Part shown: piece after piece, positions 41,979 through 51,033 of the stretch
Layout of the letters: each line of letters opens with the position of its first letter
Numbering within the stretch: position 1 is the first letter of the stretch
Assembly (NCBI GenBank): GCA_015062115.1
Contig: SUVG01000002.1
Coordinates: 124,001 to 188,000, forward strand
Length of the DNA: 64,000 nucleotides
Source: Elusimicrobium sp.
GTDB lineage: Bacteria > Elusimicrobiota > Elusimicrobia > Elusimicrobiales > Elusimicrobiaceae
Reading direction: 5' to 3'
Translations under genes and position numbers: made by a program
Notes under the pieces: generated by a model
What the model was told of the DNA's origin: nothing
What the model saw: the letters and a program-made list of their open reading frames with translations, nothing else
Databases searched by the model: none

Positions 41979-43772
41979 TTATTTAATTTCAGCCAATACA
42001 TGGCCGGTTTGTACTTGGTCGCCTTGTTTGACGGTAAAGTGAATCGTGCCGGCGGCCGGAGCGGAAACCGGGGTTTCCATTTTCATGGCTTCCAAGACGA
42101 TGATTTCCTGGCCTTCGGCTACGCTGTCTCCGTCTTTTACGCTAAAGCGAAGCACCGCACCCGGCATGGGAGCCGTAACGGTGGCGCCGTTTCCTGCCGG
42201 TTTGGTAGCGGCGGTTTTGGCATCGGCCGCGCCTACACCGATAGCATAGCGTTTGCCGTTGACGACAGCCGTGTCGTTGCCTTCAAAAGCAACTTCGTAG
42301 GCTTTGCCGTCCACGGTTACTTTCACGGGGCCGTCCGCGGGAGCAGCGGCTTTTTTGGCATCTTCTGCCCAGCGGATACCGTTTACTTTGGCTTCGCCTT
42401 TAAGATACAAGATACCTTTGTCGGCACAAGTGGCTACGATAAAAGCATTTTCTTCGGTTACGGGCAGGCCCGCTTCTTTCAATTTTTCTTCCGCTACTTT
42501 GAGGCCTTTTTTCGGGTCGGCATCGTTGATTTCAAGCGGAGTTTTGGTGGTGGGTTCCAAGCCCAGTTGTTCACTGGCGGCTTTTACCACTTCGGCAGCG
42601 GGTTCCACGGGGGTTTTACCGAAATAACCGAGAACCATTTTACCGTAACCGGGAGTAATTTTTTTCCAAGGGCCGCTCATTACATTGGAGTAGGCTTGTT
42701 GGAAATAGAATTGAGAAACCGGGGTAACGGAAGTACCGAACCCGCCGAGTTTCACGCATTCACCCATGGCTTTTACCACTTCGGGGAATTTGTCAAAGGT
42801 GCCGTTGTCGCGCATCATTTGGGTGTTGGCTGTTAACGCACCGCCCGGCAAGGGAGAGAACGGAATAATCGGGTTGACGGCGGTGGCTTCCGGCGGCAAG
42901 AAGTATTTGCTCATGCAGTCCTTGAATACATTTTCGGCTTCTTGAATTTTTTGAGGGTCGATATCTAAGGTGTATTCGGTACCGCGCAAGGCGTGCCACA
43001 TGGTTAAAATATCGGGTTGGCAGGTACCGCCGGACACAGGTTGCATGGAAAGGTCTAAAGAATCCGCACCCGCTTTAATGGCTTCTAAACAGCAGGCAAT
43101 GGCGTTGCCGGCGGTTTCGTGTGTGTGGAAAACGATTTTGGTTCCTTCCGGAAGTACGCGGCGGGCCATGGCGATGGTTTCCGCGACGGTTTTGGGGGTA
43201 GAAGTACCGGAAGCGTCTTTGAAGCAGACGGAATCAAACGGTACGCCCGATTTCAAAATATCGCGGAGGACTTTTTCATAAAATTCGGCGGTATGGTATT
43301 TGCCGGTGGTGTCCCAACCCGGAGCCAAAGACATCATGGTTACGCAGACTTCGTGTTTCAAGCCCGCATCATGAATACATTGACCGGAATAGATGAGGTT
43401 GTTTACATCGTTTAAGGCATCAAAGTTGCGAATCGTGGTGGTGCCGTGTTTTTTGAAAAGTTGGGCGTGGGCTTTGATGACATCGGAAGATTGGCTTTCC
43501 AACCCTACCACGTTTACCCCGCGGGCGAGAGTTTGCAGGTTAGCATCCGGCCCGGCGGTTTTGCGGAAGGTGTCCATCATATCAAAAGCATTTTCGTTGC
43601 AATAGAAATAAAGCGCTTGGAAGCGGGCCCCGCCGCCAAATTCCATGTGGTTAATACCGGCATGGCGGGCGGCTTCAACGGCCGGCATAAAATCTTTGGT
43701 AAGAACGCGAGCCCCGTAAACAGATTGGAATCCGTCGCGGAAAGCGGTTAACATAAAGTTTACTTTTTTCAT
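41979..43772 (-). CDS. oadA: Oxaloacetate decarboxylase alpha subunit (carboxyltransferase with biotin domain)
   Basis: The alpha subunit transfers the carboxyl group from oxaloacetate to its own biotin. The 597-residue protein has an HMGL-like carboxyltransferase TIM barrel (about 1-300) starting [13 protein letters not shown], a conserved-carboxylase middle domain (about 310-480), an Ala/Pro linker and a C-terminal biotinyl domain with the EAMKM site (Lys564). The first motif usually reads RD-x-x-Q with the order DTTLRDAHQS; here [10 protein letters not shown] is a variant that keeps Arg-Asp and Gln. It is 11 bases before oadB and has a good AGAGG ribosome site. A pyruvate-carboxylase-type B subunit is an alternative, but the oadG and oadB neighbours favour the pump. 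Confidence 0.92.
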   Translation of the reverse strand: MKKVNFMLTAFRDGFQSVYGARVLTKDFMPAVEAARHAGINHMEFGGGARFQALYFYCNENAFDMMDTFRKTAGPDANLQTLARGVNVVGLESQSSDVIKAHAQLFKKHGTTTIRNFDALNDVNNLIYSGQCIHDAGLKHEVCVTMMSLAPGWDTTGKYHTAEFYEKVLRDILKSGVPFDSVCFKDASGTSTPKTVAETIAMARRVLPEGTKIVFHTHETAGNAIACCLEAIKAGADSLDLSMQPVSGGTCQPDILTMWHALRGTEYTLDIDPQKIQEAENVFKDCMSKYFLPPEATAVNPIIPFSPLPGGALTANTQMMRDNGTFDKFPEVVKAMGECVKLGGFGTSVTPVSQFYFQQAYSNVMSGPWKKITPGYGKMVLGYFGKTPVEPAAEVVKAASEQLGLEPTTKTPLEINDADPKKGLKVAEEKLKEAGLPVTEENAFIVATCADKGILYLKGEAKVNGIRWAEDAKKAAAPADGPVKVTVDGKAYEVAFEGNDTAVVNGKRYAIGVGAADAKTAATKPAGNGATVTAPMPGAVLRFSVKDGDSVAEGQEIIVLEAMKMETPVSAPAAGTIHFTVKQGDQVQTGHVLAEIK

Positions 43773-43798
43773 AATGTTCCTCTTAAATTAAAATAGGT

Positions 43799-44029
43799 TT
43801 ATTTCTCTTGAAATTTTTTCGCGGCCGCAATGGCTACGGCGATTAAAGAAGCGTCTTGAGCGGCGCCCGGTGCAACGGCCACTTCTTGCGGAAAGTATTT
43901 TTCCATAGCCTGCACAATTACCCCAAGCAGTTTCATAATTCCTATCATGATAATAAGGAAGGAAAGCACAACCCCCATACCGATGGCGGTTATGTTGAAG
44001 GATTGCATCAATAAACTATCTGCACTCAT
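43799..44029 (-). CDS. oadG: Na+-translocating decarboxylase, gamma subunit
   Basis: The gamma subunit is a small membrane protein that holds alpha to beta in the Na+ pump. This 76-residue protein has a single membrane segment (about 14-36), then an acidic/Ala-rich cytoplasmic part with ALIAVAIAAAKKF-like features, as in the OadG family. Sequence conservation in this family is low, so the call rests on size, topology and position between birA and oadA. Its start overlaps birA by 4 bases. Confidence 0.82.
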   Translation of the reverse strand: MSADSLLMQSFNITAIGMGVVLSFLIIMIGIMKLLGVIVQAMEKYFPQEVAVAPGAAQDASLIAVAIAAAKKFQEK

Positions 44030-44730
44030 ACCTTAACATCTCCTATGTATATTTCTTCGAGGCCTTTTTCGGTACGCAACAAAAGCGTGCCGCGTGCGGA
44101 AATGTCTTCCGCCAGGCCGAAAATCGTTTTATCGTTATTTGTAACGCTGATTTCTTTGCCCAAGAAACCGGAGCGTTCTTTGTAAGCGGTGCGAATGGTT
44201 TGAAAACCGCTTTCGCACAAGAGGGAATATCCCTTCCAAAAGTACTCTAAAATTTGTTGTAAAAGAACTTCTTTTTCCGTGTTAATACCCAGTTTTTTAA
44301 GTGAAGTGGCGGGTTGGTCTATTTGTTCCAAACCTTCTTGGGATAAGTTAAGCCCCACGCCCAAAACGACGGCTCCTATACAAGAACCTTTCACGACGGC
44401 TTCGCTTAAAATACCGCAAATTTTTTGTCCGTTAATTAGCACATCGTTGGGCCATTTTAACTGCGGGTTTAGTCCTGCCGTTTCTAAGGTTTGGCAGATG
44501 CAAAGTGCCATCAGTTGGGTAAGATTGGGCAAAAAATCTTGCCGGGTCGGTTGTAAAAGAACGGAAAAATAAAGGCCGCCTTCTTGGGATACCCACACTC
44601 GGTTGTAGCGACCGCGGCCCGTGGTTTGTTTGTTTGCTACTACGACGGTATCCGGTGGCAAGGATTCCCAGTTTTTTTTGAGGTAAGTATTGGTAGAATC
44701 TAACTCGTCAAAATGCACCAGGTGTTCCAT
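44026..44730 (-). CDS. birA: Biotin-protein ligase
   Basis: BirA attaches biotin to carrier lysines. The 234-residue protein is the short form without an N-terminal DNA-binding domain. It has the ATP/biotin-binding loop TTGRGRYNRVWVS, the ligand segment LKWPNDVLINGQKICGIL and the GVGLNLSQ motif. Being in one operon with the biotin-dependent oxaloacetate decarboxylase is direct functional context: Lys564 of OadA is the likely substrate. The gene has no Shine-Dalgarno at a normal distance, and an extended -10 box lies 6 bases before the ATG. Confidence 0.94.
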   Translation of the reverse strand: MEHLVHFDELDSTNTYLKKNWESLPPDTVVVANKQTTGRGRYNRVWVSQEGGLYFSVLLQPTRQDFLPNLTQLMALCICQTLETAGLNPQLKWPNDVLINGQKICGILSEAVVKGSCIGAVVLGVGLNLSQEGLEQIDQPATSLKKLGINTEKEVLLQQILEYFWKGYSLLCESGFQTIRTAYKERSGFLGKEISVTNNDKTIFGLAEDISARGTLLLRTEKGLEEIYIGDVKV

Positions 44731-44736
44731 ACCCTT

Positions 44737-44745
44737 ATTGTAACA
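44737..44745 (-). promoter_or_regulatory. Extended -10 promoter of the birA-oad operon
   Basis: TGTTACAAT on the minus strand is an extended -10 element ending 6 bases before the birA ATG, placing the transcript start at or next to the start codon. Confidence 0.5.
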
Positions 44746-44798
44746 AATAAAGGAGGAAAAGGGGCGTTTATTCGCGTGGAAAAAGTGTGCAAAACAAT

Positions 44799-44828
44799 AA
44801 AATAACCCCCCGGGTATTAACCGGGGGA
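44799..44828 (-). terminator. Terminator after pdxA
   Basis: On the minus strand CCCCCGG pairs with CCGGGGG around a 7-base loop and is followed by TTATTTTATT, directly after the pdxA stop codon. Confidence 0.75.
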
Positions 44829-44831
44829 TAT

Positions 44832-45767
44832 TTAATAAGAAAGCAGTTTCTTTCCGCGTACGGCCGCAAACAAAATGGCGGCTATCATGCTGGAGGGGTC
44901 TGCTTGATTGGTTCCGGCGATATCAAAAGCCGTTCCGTGAGTGGGGGAAGTACGCAAAAATTTCAATCCTGCCGTAATATGTACGATAGGCTCTTTGGCG
45001 GCAATTTTCAAAGGGGCGAGGGCTTGGTCGTGATACATACACAAAATGCCGTCATACTTGCCCTGCGCGTGTGCATACCACAAACTGTCCGACGGGAAAG
45101 GCCCTTCAATTCGAATACCCTTTTTTTGAAGTTGTTTAATAACAGGCGTGAGAATCTTTTTTTCTTCCGTGCCGAATTTGCCGTTATCGCCGGCATGCGG
45201 GTTTAAGGCGGCCACCGCCACTCGGGGGTTTTCTATTCCCAGGCGCATTAAGGCGGATACAAATTCCCGCGCTGTATGAAAAACTCGTTTTTTGGTAATG
45301 GCGGAAGATAAGTCGGCAATGGCAAAGTGTTCGGTTACAAGCGCGCACCGCAATTTCCCGCTCACAAACATCATCAGGCCTTCTTTGCCGCCTTGTTCGC
45401 GCAAAAATTCCGTGTGCCCGGTATAGGGAATATCGGCCAAAGTCCAACTTTGTTTGGAAATAGGAGCGGTTACCAAGGCAAAGCCGCTCTGTCGGGCCAG
45501 TTTGGCACCCAATTCTACGGCCTTGAACGAGCAAAGCCCGCCTGCCCGGGTGGGGCCCGGTAAGGCGTCTTGCAGACACTCGCACGCGTCAATGTTAATA
45601 AAACGAGCCAATTTTTCTTCAAAGCCGGCCCGTAAAAGAGAACTCGCTTCTCCTATTACCACAGGGGAGCACGCTTGCTGAACGAGTGGATTTTTAAGTG
45701 ACTTCACCGTCACTTCCGGCCCGATCCCGAGGGGATCTCCGGCGCTGATAAATACAAGGGGTTTCAT
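44832..45767 (-). CDS. pdxA: 4-hydroxythreonine-4-phosphate dehydrogenase
   Basis: PdxA oxidises 4-phosphohydroxy-L-threonine in the DXP-dependent pathway of pyridoxal phosphate synthesis. The 311-residue protein has the family start FISAGDPLGIGPEV, and the metal-binding histidines lie in YTGHTEF, NPHAGD and TSPTHGTAFD. I chose the ATG at 45767; a start 23 codons upstream would add an unrelated basic stretch. It is the last gene of the PBP1A-mfd-chaperone transcript. In many bacteria pdxA also lies next to surA, as here with a SurA-like gene. PdxJ is not in the window. Confidence 0.93.
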   Translation of the reverse strand: MKPLVFISAGDPLGIGPEVTVKSLKNPLVQQACSPVVIGEASSLLRAGFEEKLARFINIDACECLQDALPGPTRAGGLCSFKAVELGAKLARQSGFALVTAPISKQSWTLADIPYTGHTEFLREQGGKEGLMMFVSGKLRCALVTEHFAIADLSSAITKKRVFHTAREFVSALMRLGIENPRVAVAALNPHAGDNGKFGTEEKKILTPVIKQLQKKGIRIEGPFPSDSLWYAHAQGKYDGILCMYHDQALAPLKIAAKEPIVHITAGLKFLRTSPTHGTAFDIAGTNQADPSSMIAAILFAAVRGKKLLSY

Positions 45768-45845
45768 AATTTGTCCGTGACGCAAAAAAGGAAATTGGGG
45801 AATCGGAAAGTTCTTTTTTTGGAGAGTTTTGGGCAAACTTCTTAC

Positions 45846-47036
45846 TTATTTTTTCTTTTCTTCTTTTTTTGTATTTTCTTTCTCGGCTTTTTCGGCGGCG
45901 GCCTTGGCGGCGATTTCTTCAATCACTTTGTCGGATTCGTAAGTAATGGTTACTTTTACATCCGCTTTGGTGTAAAGGTCTTCGATATATTTTGCCATGG
46001 CTAACTGCACGCGTTGTTGAGCGAGATATTGGGCCAAGTCGCGCGAGATGTCTTCATAAGAAAGGGTTTTTTCGGCCCGTTTTTCTTTAATTTTGATGAT
46101 GTGGTAGCCCACATCACTTTTGATAGGTTCGCTTACTTTGCCGACGGCAAGCGTAAACGCCTTGGCATCGATTTCTTTGGGGGCGATGCCTTTAATCAAA
46201 ATCATATCACCGCCGCTGGCGAGGGCGGCTTTGTCTTCGGTGTATTTTTTAACCGCGGAAGAAAAATCCAATCCGCCGTCAATTTCTTTTTTAATTTGTT
46301 TGGCCAGTTCTTCTTTTTTCTTTACCTCTTCGGGTTTCATGTCTTTGGTAACGGCCAAGAAGATGTGCCCCAAGCGCACTTGTTCGGCAGTTAATTGTTT
46401 AAGTTTGGCCGCAATAGCCTGCGCTTCTTTTAAGCGGGTGGGGTTTTCTTTTTCCAATTTTTTAAGGGCTTTGGTGTTATTTTTCAAAGCGGCATCTACA
46501 TCGGCATACAAGGCTTTGGCGTCTTCTTCGTTCACCGGAGTAACGGAGGCTTTTAATTGGCCTTCCATCAGTTTGCGAACGGCTACATCTTTTTTGATTT
46601 TTTCTTTGTAGCGTTTCAAAGACATGCCTTGTTTTTTAAGGGCTTCATTAAAGCGTTTATCGGCCCCTTTGGGGTCTTGTTTGCCGGTTACTTCGTCGAT
46701 AATAAAACGGGTTTTAATTTCGTTGATGCCGGCATCTACTTCGGAATCTTTCACCTGAATTTTGGCTTCTTCGGCGGCTTGGTATAAGAGTTCTTTAGAG
46801 ATGAGTTCTTTGAGCACTTCGCGGCCCAAGATGTCTTCGGCATACGGTTGTTGCAAAATTTGCGGCGCGGCCGCTTTGTATTGTTCGATAACTCCTTGTA
46901 AATAGTCGTTATATTCGGAGGCCAATACCGGGCGACCGTTTACCGTGGCAACGGAAGAATCCATCACCTTGGCTTGTAAATTTGTTCCGCACACCGCAAA
47001 CACGGCGGCTAATAATAAGTTATTCAGTTTTTTCAT
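45846..47036 (-). CDS. Periplasmic parvulin-type peptidyl-prolyl isomerase (SurA/PrsA-like)
   Basis: This 396-residue protein has a signal peptide (about 1-22, LQAK end), an N-terminal SurA-type chaperone helix bundle (SSVATVNGRPVLASEY and following, about 25-200) and one parvulin domain (about 220-325) with LGHIFLAV, GGDM and VGYHIIKI. The last 60 residues are charged and end in a Lys/Glu-rich tail. It is likely a chaperone for outer-membrane proteins. Its start lies 17 bases inside the upstream parvulin lipoprotein gene. E. coli SurA has two parvulin domains; here there is one. Confidence 0.85.
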   Translation of the reverse strand: MKKLNNLLLAAVFAVCGTNLQAKVMDSSVATVNGRPVLASEYNDYLQGVIEQYKAAAPQILQQPYAEDILGREVLKELISKELLYQAAEEAKIQVKDSEVDAGINEIKTRFIIDEVTGKQDPKGADKRFNEALKKQGMSLKRYKEKIKKDVAVRKLMEGQLKASVTPVNEEDAKALYADVDAALKNNTKALKKLEKENPTRLKEAQAIAAKLKQLTAEQVRLGHIFLAVTKDMKPEEVKKKEELAKQIKKEIDGGLDFSSAVKKYTEDKAALASGGDMILIKGIAPKEIDAKAFTLAVGKVSEPIKSDVGYHIIKIKEKRAEKTLSYEDISRDLAQYLAQQRVQLAMAKYIEDLYTKADVKVTITYESDKVIEEIAAKAAAEKAEKENTKKEEKKK

Positions 47037-47847
47037 AAATGATAACCTCGTATTTATTTTTCAAATTTTCCAGTACTTCGTCCAACTTTTTATTTTCGAG
47101 CACTTCGCGGATGCGCGGCTCGGCTTCTTTGCGGGAAAGGCGTTTCTCTCCCGTTTTCATTATTATATGAAATCCCAGCGGGGTTTTGATAAACCCTTGC
47201 ACACTCCCGGAAGCGGAATTGGCGGCAATTACTTCGATTTCGGGGAGGAATTCTCCCGGCATGAAGGAAAATTTATCTCCGCGGATAATTTCCGGCGCTA
47301 CGCTATATTGGCGTTCCATTTCCTTCCAGCGGCGGGGAGAGCCTTTTAAGGTGCGCAGTACCTGTTCGGCCGTTTCGGCATTGTCTATCACAATCTGGCG
47401 AACGGTCATTTCGTAAGGGTATTTGTCGAAATAGGCATTTATTTCTTCATCCGTAACGGTTAAGGTTCCGTTTTCTTTTAAGGAATCGTACCACAATTGT
47501 TCCAAGGTTTGGGAAGCAAAATCGTTAAATACTTCGGCCAGTTGGGCGCGTTTATCTTCCAGTAAGGTAAGGTAAATATCCGTTTCGTGAATCCCGGCTT
47601 CTTCCGCGGCGGCGGCAATCAGTTTTTCGCGTGCGATGATTTGCAGGAAATTTTGCCGTCCGATAGGAGTTTGGGCAAATTCGCGGTCTTCCTCCGGCAA
47701 GAAACGAAGGCGTGCCTGCACATCATTTTCCGTGATGACTTCCTGCCCGATTTGTACAGCCGCTTGCCGGCCGTCGTCTTGCGGAGCTTGTTGTTGGCAA
47801 GCACTCAAAAGAAGGAAGGGGATAAGAAATAAAAACGATTTTTTCAT
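47020..47847 (-). CDS. Parvulin-type peptidyl-prolyl isomerase lipoprotein (PrsA-like)
   Basis: This 275-residue lipoprotein (lipobox L-S-A-C, Cys17) has an N-terminal SurA/PrsA-type helical part starting AAVQIGQEVITENDV and a parvulin-like domain (about 145-235) with VRQIVIDN, a PGEFLPEIE loop and LGFHIIMKTGEK. Some parvulin active-site residues are weakly conserved (no GG-x-M motif), so it may work mainly as a chaperone. It lies 12 bases after mfd and overlaps the SurA-like gene, forming a coupled pair of one lipoprotein and one soluble chaperone. Confidence 0.83.
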   Translation of the reverse strand: MKKSFLFLIPFLLLSACQQQAPQDDGRQAAVQIGQEVITENDVQARLRFLPEEDREFAQTPIGRQNFLQIIAREKLIAAAAEEAGIHETDIYLTLLEDKRAQLAEVFNDFASQTLEQLWYDSLKENGTLTVTDEEINAYFDKYPYEMTVRQIVIDNAETAEQVLRTLKGSPRRWKEMERQYSVAPEIIRGDKFSFMPGEFLPEIEVIAANSASGSVQGFIKTPLGFHIIMKTGEKRLSRKEAEPRIREVLENKKLDEVLENLKNKYEVIIYEKTE

Positions 47848-47859
47848 ACTTATACTATA

Positions 47860-50800
47860 TCATTTTTCCGTTAGAATAATGCGCTCAAAAAATACTAAAG
47901 TTTCCGTGGCAAAAGAAAGCGGGGTTGCTTCTTGCGGGACTAATATGCGCAGGCCGTCTCCGTTTTTAGATTTGATAAATTCCAGATTCCGGGGCCCGAA
48001 ACGGTTAAAAAGTTCTCCCGGAAGGTTCGGCGGCATTTGGAAACGGCGCGTAAAGAGTAGTTCCAGTTTGTCATCTATAAAATCAAGGTGGTAAATTTCC
48101 AATTTTCCCGCACGGGCGGAAAGGCGGAAGAGTTGGGTTAAGTTCAAAACTTCTTGAGGAACGGGCCCGCATAAATCGGTCAAACGCGTTAAAATCGTTT
48201 GGGTTTTAGATTCGTCTGCGTCCATAAGTTCTTTGTAGTATTTTAAGCGGTCGGCGTCATCGGGCAGATAGTCCGGCGGGATAAAAGCAGGCACGGGCAA
48301 ATTGACGGTGGCGCGCAAGTTTTTCTCTACTCGTTCTCCGCGTAATTTTTTTACTTCTGCTGCTACCAAATCGCAATACAGGCTGATGCCTACTTCGTTT
48401 ACATATCCGTGTTGTTTGACGCCCAACAGTTGCCCCGCTCCGCGGATTTCCATATCCCGCAGGGCCAAGCGAAAGCCGCTTCCCAGTTCGCCGAATTCCA
48501 TAAGAGCCGAAAGGCGTTTTTTGGCTTCTTCGGTAGGGTCTTTTTCTTCTTTGGGTTTCCAATAAACGGCAGACAAATCGGCAAAGTTATCTTCGGGTTG
48601 TTCGGGTTTATTAAACAACCAATCGGGGTGAAAAAGGTAACAATAGGCTTTGGTTTCTCCACGCCCGATTCTGCCGCGAAGTTGATAAAGTTGCGCCAGC
48701 CCGAAGTTTTGGGCATTTTCCACGATTAAGGTGTTGGCGTTGGTAATATCAATGCCGGACTCAATGATGGTGGAAGCCAGTAAAATATCATATTTCCCTT
48801 GGTTAAAATCCCATAAAGTTTGTTCCAATTCTTTTTCGTCCATTTGGCCGTGCGCCATGCAGATGCGCGCTTGCGGAACAAGATTTTTTAAGAAAAGATA
48901 GCGGGACTCCATACTCTGTACACTGTTATATACATAGTAGATTTGTCCTTTTCGGGCGAGTTCTTGGGTAATGGCAGCGGCGGCCAAGTCGTTATTCCAG
49001 GGAGTAACTACCGTTTTAATCGGGGTGCGTCCGCGGGGCGGTGTATCGATTAAAGAAATATCGCGCAAAGCGGAAAGAGATTGGTTAAGGGTGCGCGGGA
49101 TAGGAGTGGCACTTAACATTAAGGAGTGCACCCCCGAACTTTTGGCACGGATTTTTTCCTTCTGTTTTACTCCAAATCGGTGTTCTTCGTCTATAATTAC
49201 AAGGCCTAAATCTTTGAAGGCAATATCTTTGCTCATCAGGCGATGCGTGCCGATAATGATATCGCACACCCCGTTTTTGAGTTGCCCGATTACCTCTTGT
49301 TGTTCTTTGGGTGTTTGGAAACGGCAAAGCATTTGCACATGAACCGGGAACCCGGCCAAGCGTTTGGAAAAGGTTTTATAATGTTGTGCGGCCAAAATGG
49401 TAGTGGGCACAAGCATCATTACCTGTTTGCCGGATAGAACCACTTTTAAGGCCGCGCGCATGGCTACTTCGGTTTTACCGAAACCCACATCTCCCACCAA
49501 TACACGATCCATGGGTTTTTGTAAATCTAAATCGTGCAAAGTTTCTTCGATGGCTTGTTGTTGCCCGGGGGTTAGCGTGTAGGGGAAGGAGTCTGCAAAT
49601 TCTTGTTCGATGCGTTCGTCTCCCGGCACTTGCGGAGCCGGGGTGGCCTGGCGCAAGGCTTCCATTTTAAGGATTTCTTTAGCGGTTTTTTGGGCTTCTT
49701 CCTTTACCCGTTTTTTAACATCTTTCCACGCAATACCGCCCAGCACGGAAAGCGTAGGGCGCTTCCCGCCGGCCCCGATGTATTTTTGAACTTTCTTAAA
49801 ATCGTACATGGGCACATATAGTTTGCTTCCGCGGCGGTATTCGATAATCAGGCAGTCGGTGGGATTGTCTCCCGGATCCATGAGTTCCAAGCCTAAATAG
49901 CGGCCGATGCCGTGTTCTTGGTGAACTACATAATCTCCGGCTTCTAATTCCTTAAACCGCACCCGCTTGGCTCCTTGTATATCAAATTGCTTAATCACGC
50001 GTGCGGCCTGGTAATGGCGGTTTAAGATTTCGTTGGTAGTAATAAAGGCCACTTTATCTTGCGGAGAATAAAACCCCTGTGTAAGAGAAGAAATCTTGAA
50101 ACCCAATGCGTGCAGACTGGGATAATCGGCGGATAGTTCGGTCATTCTGTCGAGTTCCCCGCGGTTTAGGCAACACAAAGTAATGCGGATACCTTGTTTC
50201 TGCAAAGTGTTTACTTCTCTTTCCAATAAAGCAAAGTTGGCTTGAAAAGAGATATTGGCTTTTAGCCCGCAATCGACGGCTTGATGATGGGGAAGGCGCG
50301 TGAAAACGGCTGAAGCGGAAAAAGCGGAAAAATCTGCTTCTTTTTCCGGATCGTCAAAAATATAAATACCCGAGGAAACATAATCGGCCAAGGAAGAGGT
50401 GCAGTCATTAAACTGAACAGGTAAAATAAGGGCTTCTTCCTCGCGGGAACGAGTGTTTTGGGTATCTAAATCAAAGGAACTGATAAGTTCAATTCGGTTT
50501 CCGGAAAAATACAGGCGTAAAGGCTGCGGACGGTTCAAACAAAAAATGTCCACCACGCTTCCGCGGGCGGCGTACTGGCCGGGGGTTTCCGCGTAGTCTT
50601 CGCGGGTATAGCCGTTTTCTTCCAAGCGGTCTAATAATTGTTGGCGGGGGAGGGTGTCGCCCGGCTTAATAATAAAAGTGCGGGATAAAATTTCTTCCTT
50701 GGCGGGAAGGCCCGCAAACAACCAATCATAACGGGCACACAATAAGAAGGAGGAATTTTTTTCATGTAAAATCTGCCACAAAGCGGCGGTTCGCCCGGTA

Positions 50801-51003
50801 TCCGTTTCCGGTAAAGTAAACACAGAAGCGGAAGCGGGCGTAAATTCCCGCGCGGCATGTTCAAAATCGTCCGTGTCGTCGTGCGTGATAAATAAAACGG
50901 GTTTAGATTGGGTGAGAAATTGTTTGCAGACAAAAAACGCCCTCGCGGCACTGTTGGGCAGACCGTAGTAGTAAGTAGGGCACAAAGGCTTCGCGTTAGG
51001 CAT
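47860..51003 (-). CDS. mfd: Transcription-repair coupling factor
   Basis: Mfd removes RNA polymerase stalled at DNA lesions and recruits UvrA. The 1047-residue protein has the full layout: a UvrB-homology N-terminus (about 1-330) with YAARGSVVDIFCL, the RNA polymerase-interaction domain with GDYVVHQEHGIGRYLGL (about 355), the RecG-like translocase with Walker A GDVGFGKTEVA, the DEEH box and SATPIPRTL, the helicase half with LASTIIESGIDI and QLRGRIGRG, and the C-terminal TRCF domain (about 890-1000). It is about 100 residues shorter than E. coli Mfd. It follows PBP1A by 30 bases. Confidence 0.96.
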   Translation of the reverse strand: MPNAKPLCPTYYYGLPNSAARAFFVCKQFLTQSKPVLFITHDDTDDFEHAAREFTPASASVFTLPETDTGRTAALWQILHEKNSSFLLCARYDWLFAGLPAKEEILSRTFIIKPGDTLPRQQLLDRLEENGYTREDYAETPGQYAARGSVVDIFCLNRPQPLRLYFSGNRIELISSFDLDTQNTRSREEEALILPVQFNDCTSSLADYVSSGIYIFDDPEKEADFSAFSASAVFTRLPHHQAVDCGLKANISFQANFALLEREVNTLQKQGIRITLCCLNRGELDRMTELSADYPSLHALGFKISSLTQGFYSPQDKVAFITTNEILNRHYQAARVIKQFDIQGAKRVRFKELEAGDYVVHQEHGIGRYLGLELMDPGDNPTDCLIIEYRRGSKLYVPMYDFKKVQKYIGAGGKRPTLSVLGGIAWKDVKKRVKEEAQKTAKEILKMEALRQATPAPQVPGDERIEQEFADSFPYTLTPGQQQAIEETLHDLDLQKPMDRVLVGDVGFGKTEVAMRAALKVVLSGKQVMMLVPTTILAAQHYKTFSKRLAGFPVHVQMLCRFQTPKEQQEVIGQLKNGVCDIIIGTHRLMSKDIAFKDLGLVIIDEEHRFGVKQKEKIRAKSSGVHSLMLSATPIPRTLNQSLSALRDISLIDTPPRGRTPIKTVVTPWNNDLAAAAITQELARKGQIYYVYNSVQSMESRYLFLKNLVPQARICMAHGQMDEKELEQTLWDFNQGKYDILLASTIIESGIDITNANTLIVENAQNFGLAQLYQLRGRIGRGETKAYCYLFHPDWLFNKPEQPEDNFADLSAVYWKPKEEKDPTEEAKKRLSALMEFGELGSGFRLALRDMEIRGAGQLLGVKQHGYVNEVGISLYCDLVAAEVKKLRGERVEKNLRATVNLPVPAFIPPDYLPDDADRLKYYKELMDADESKTQTILTRLTDLCGPVPQEVLNLTQLFRLSARAGKLEIYHLDFIDDKLELLFTRRFQMPPNLPGELFNRFGPRNLEFIKSKNGDGLRILVPQEATPLSFATETLVFFERIILTEK

Positions 51004-51033
51004 TGTTTTTTCTCAACGCGCGGAGAACGGAAC

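Noticed and set aside
42000-42836. 278-codon plus-strand reading frame opposite oadA
   Set aside because: Its translation is rich in Phe and Gly as expected from the complement of a Ala/Glu/Lys-rich gene; oadA with its biotin site is clearly the real gene.
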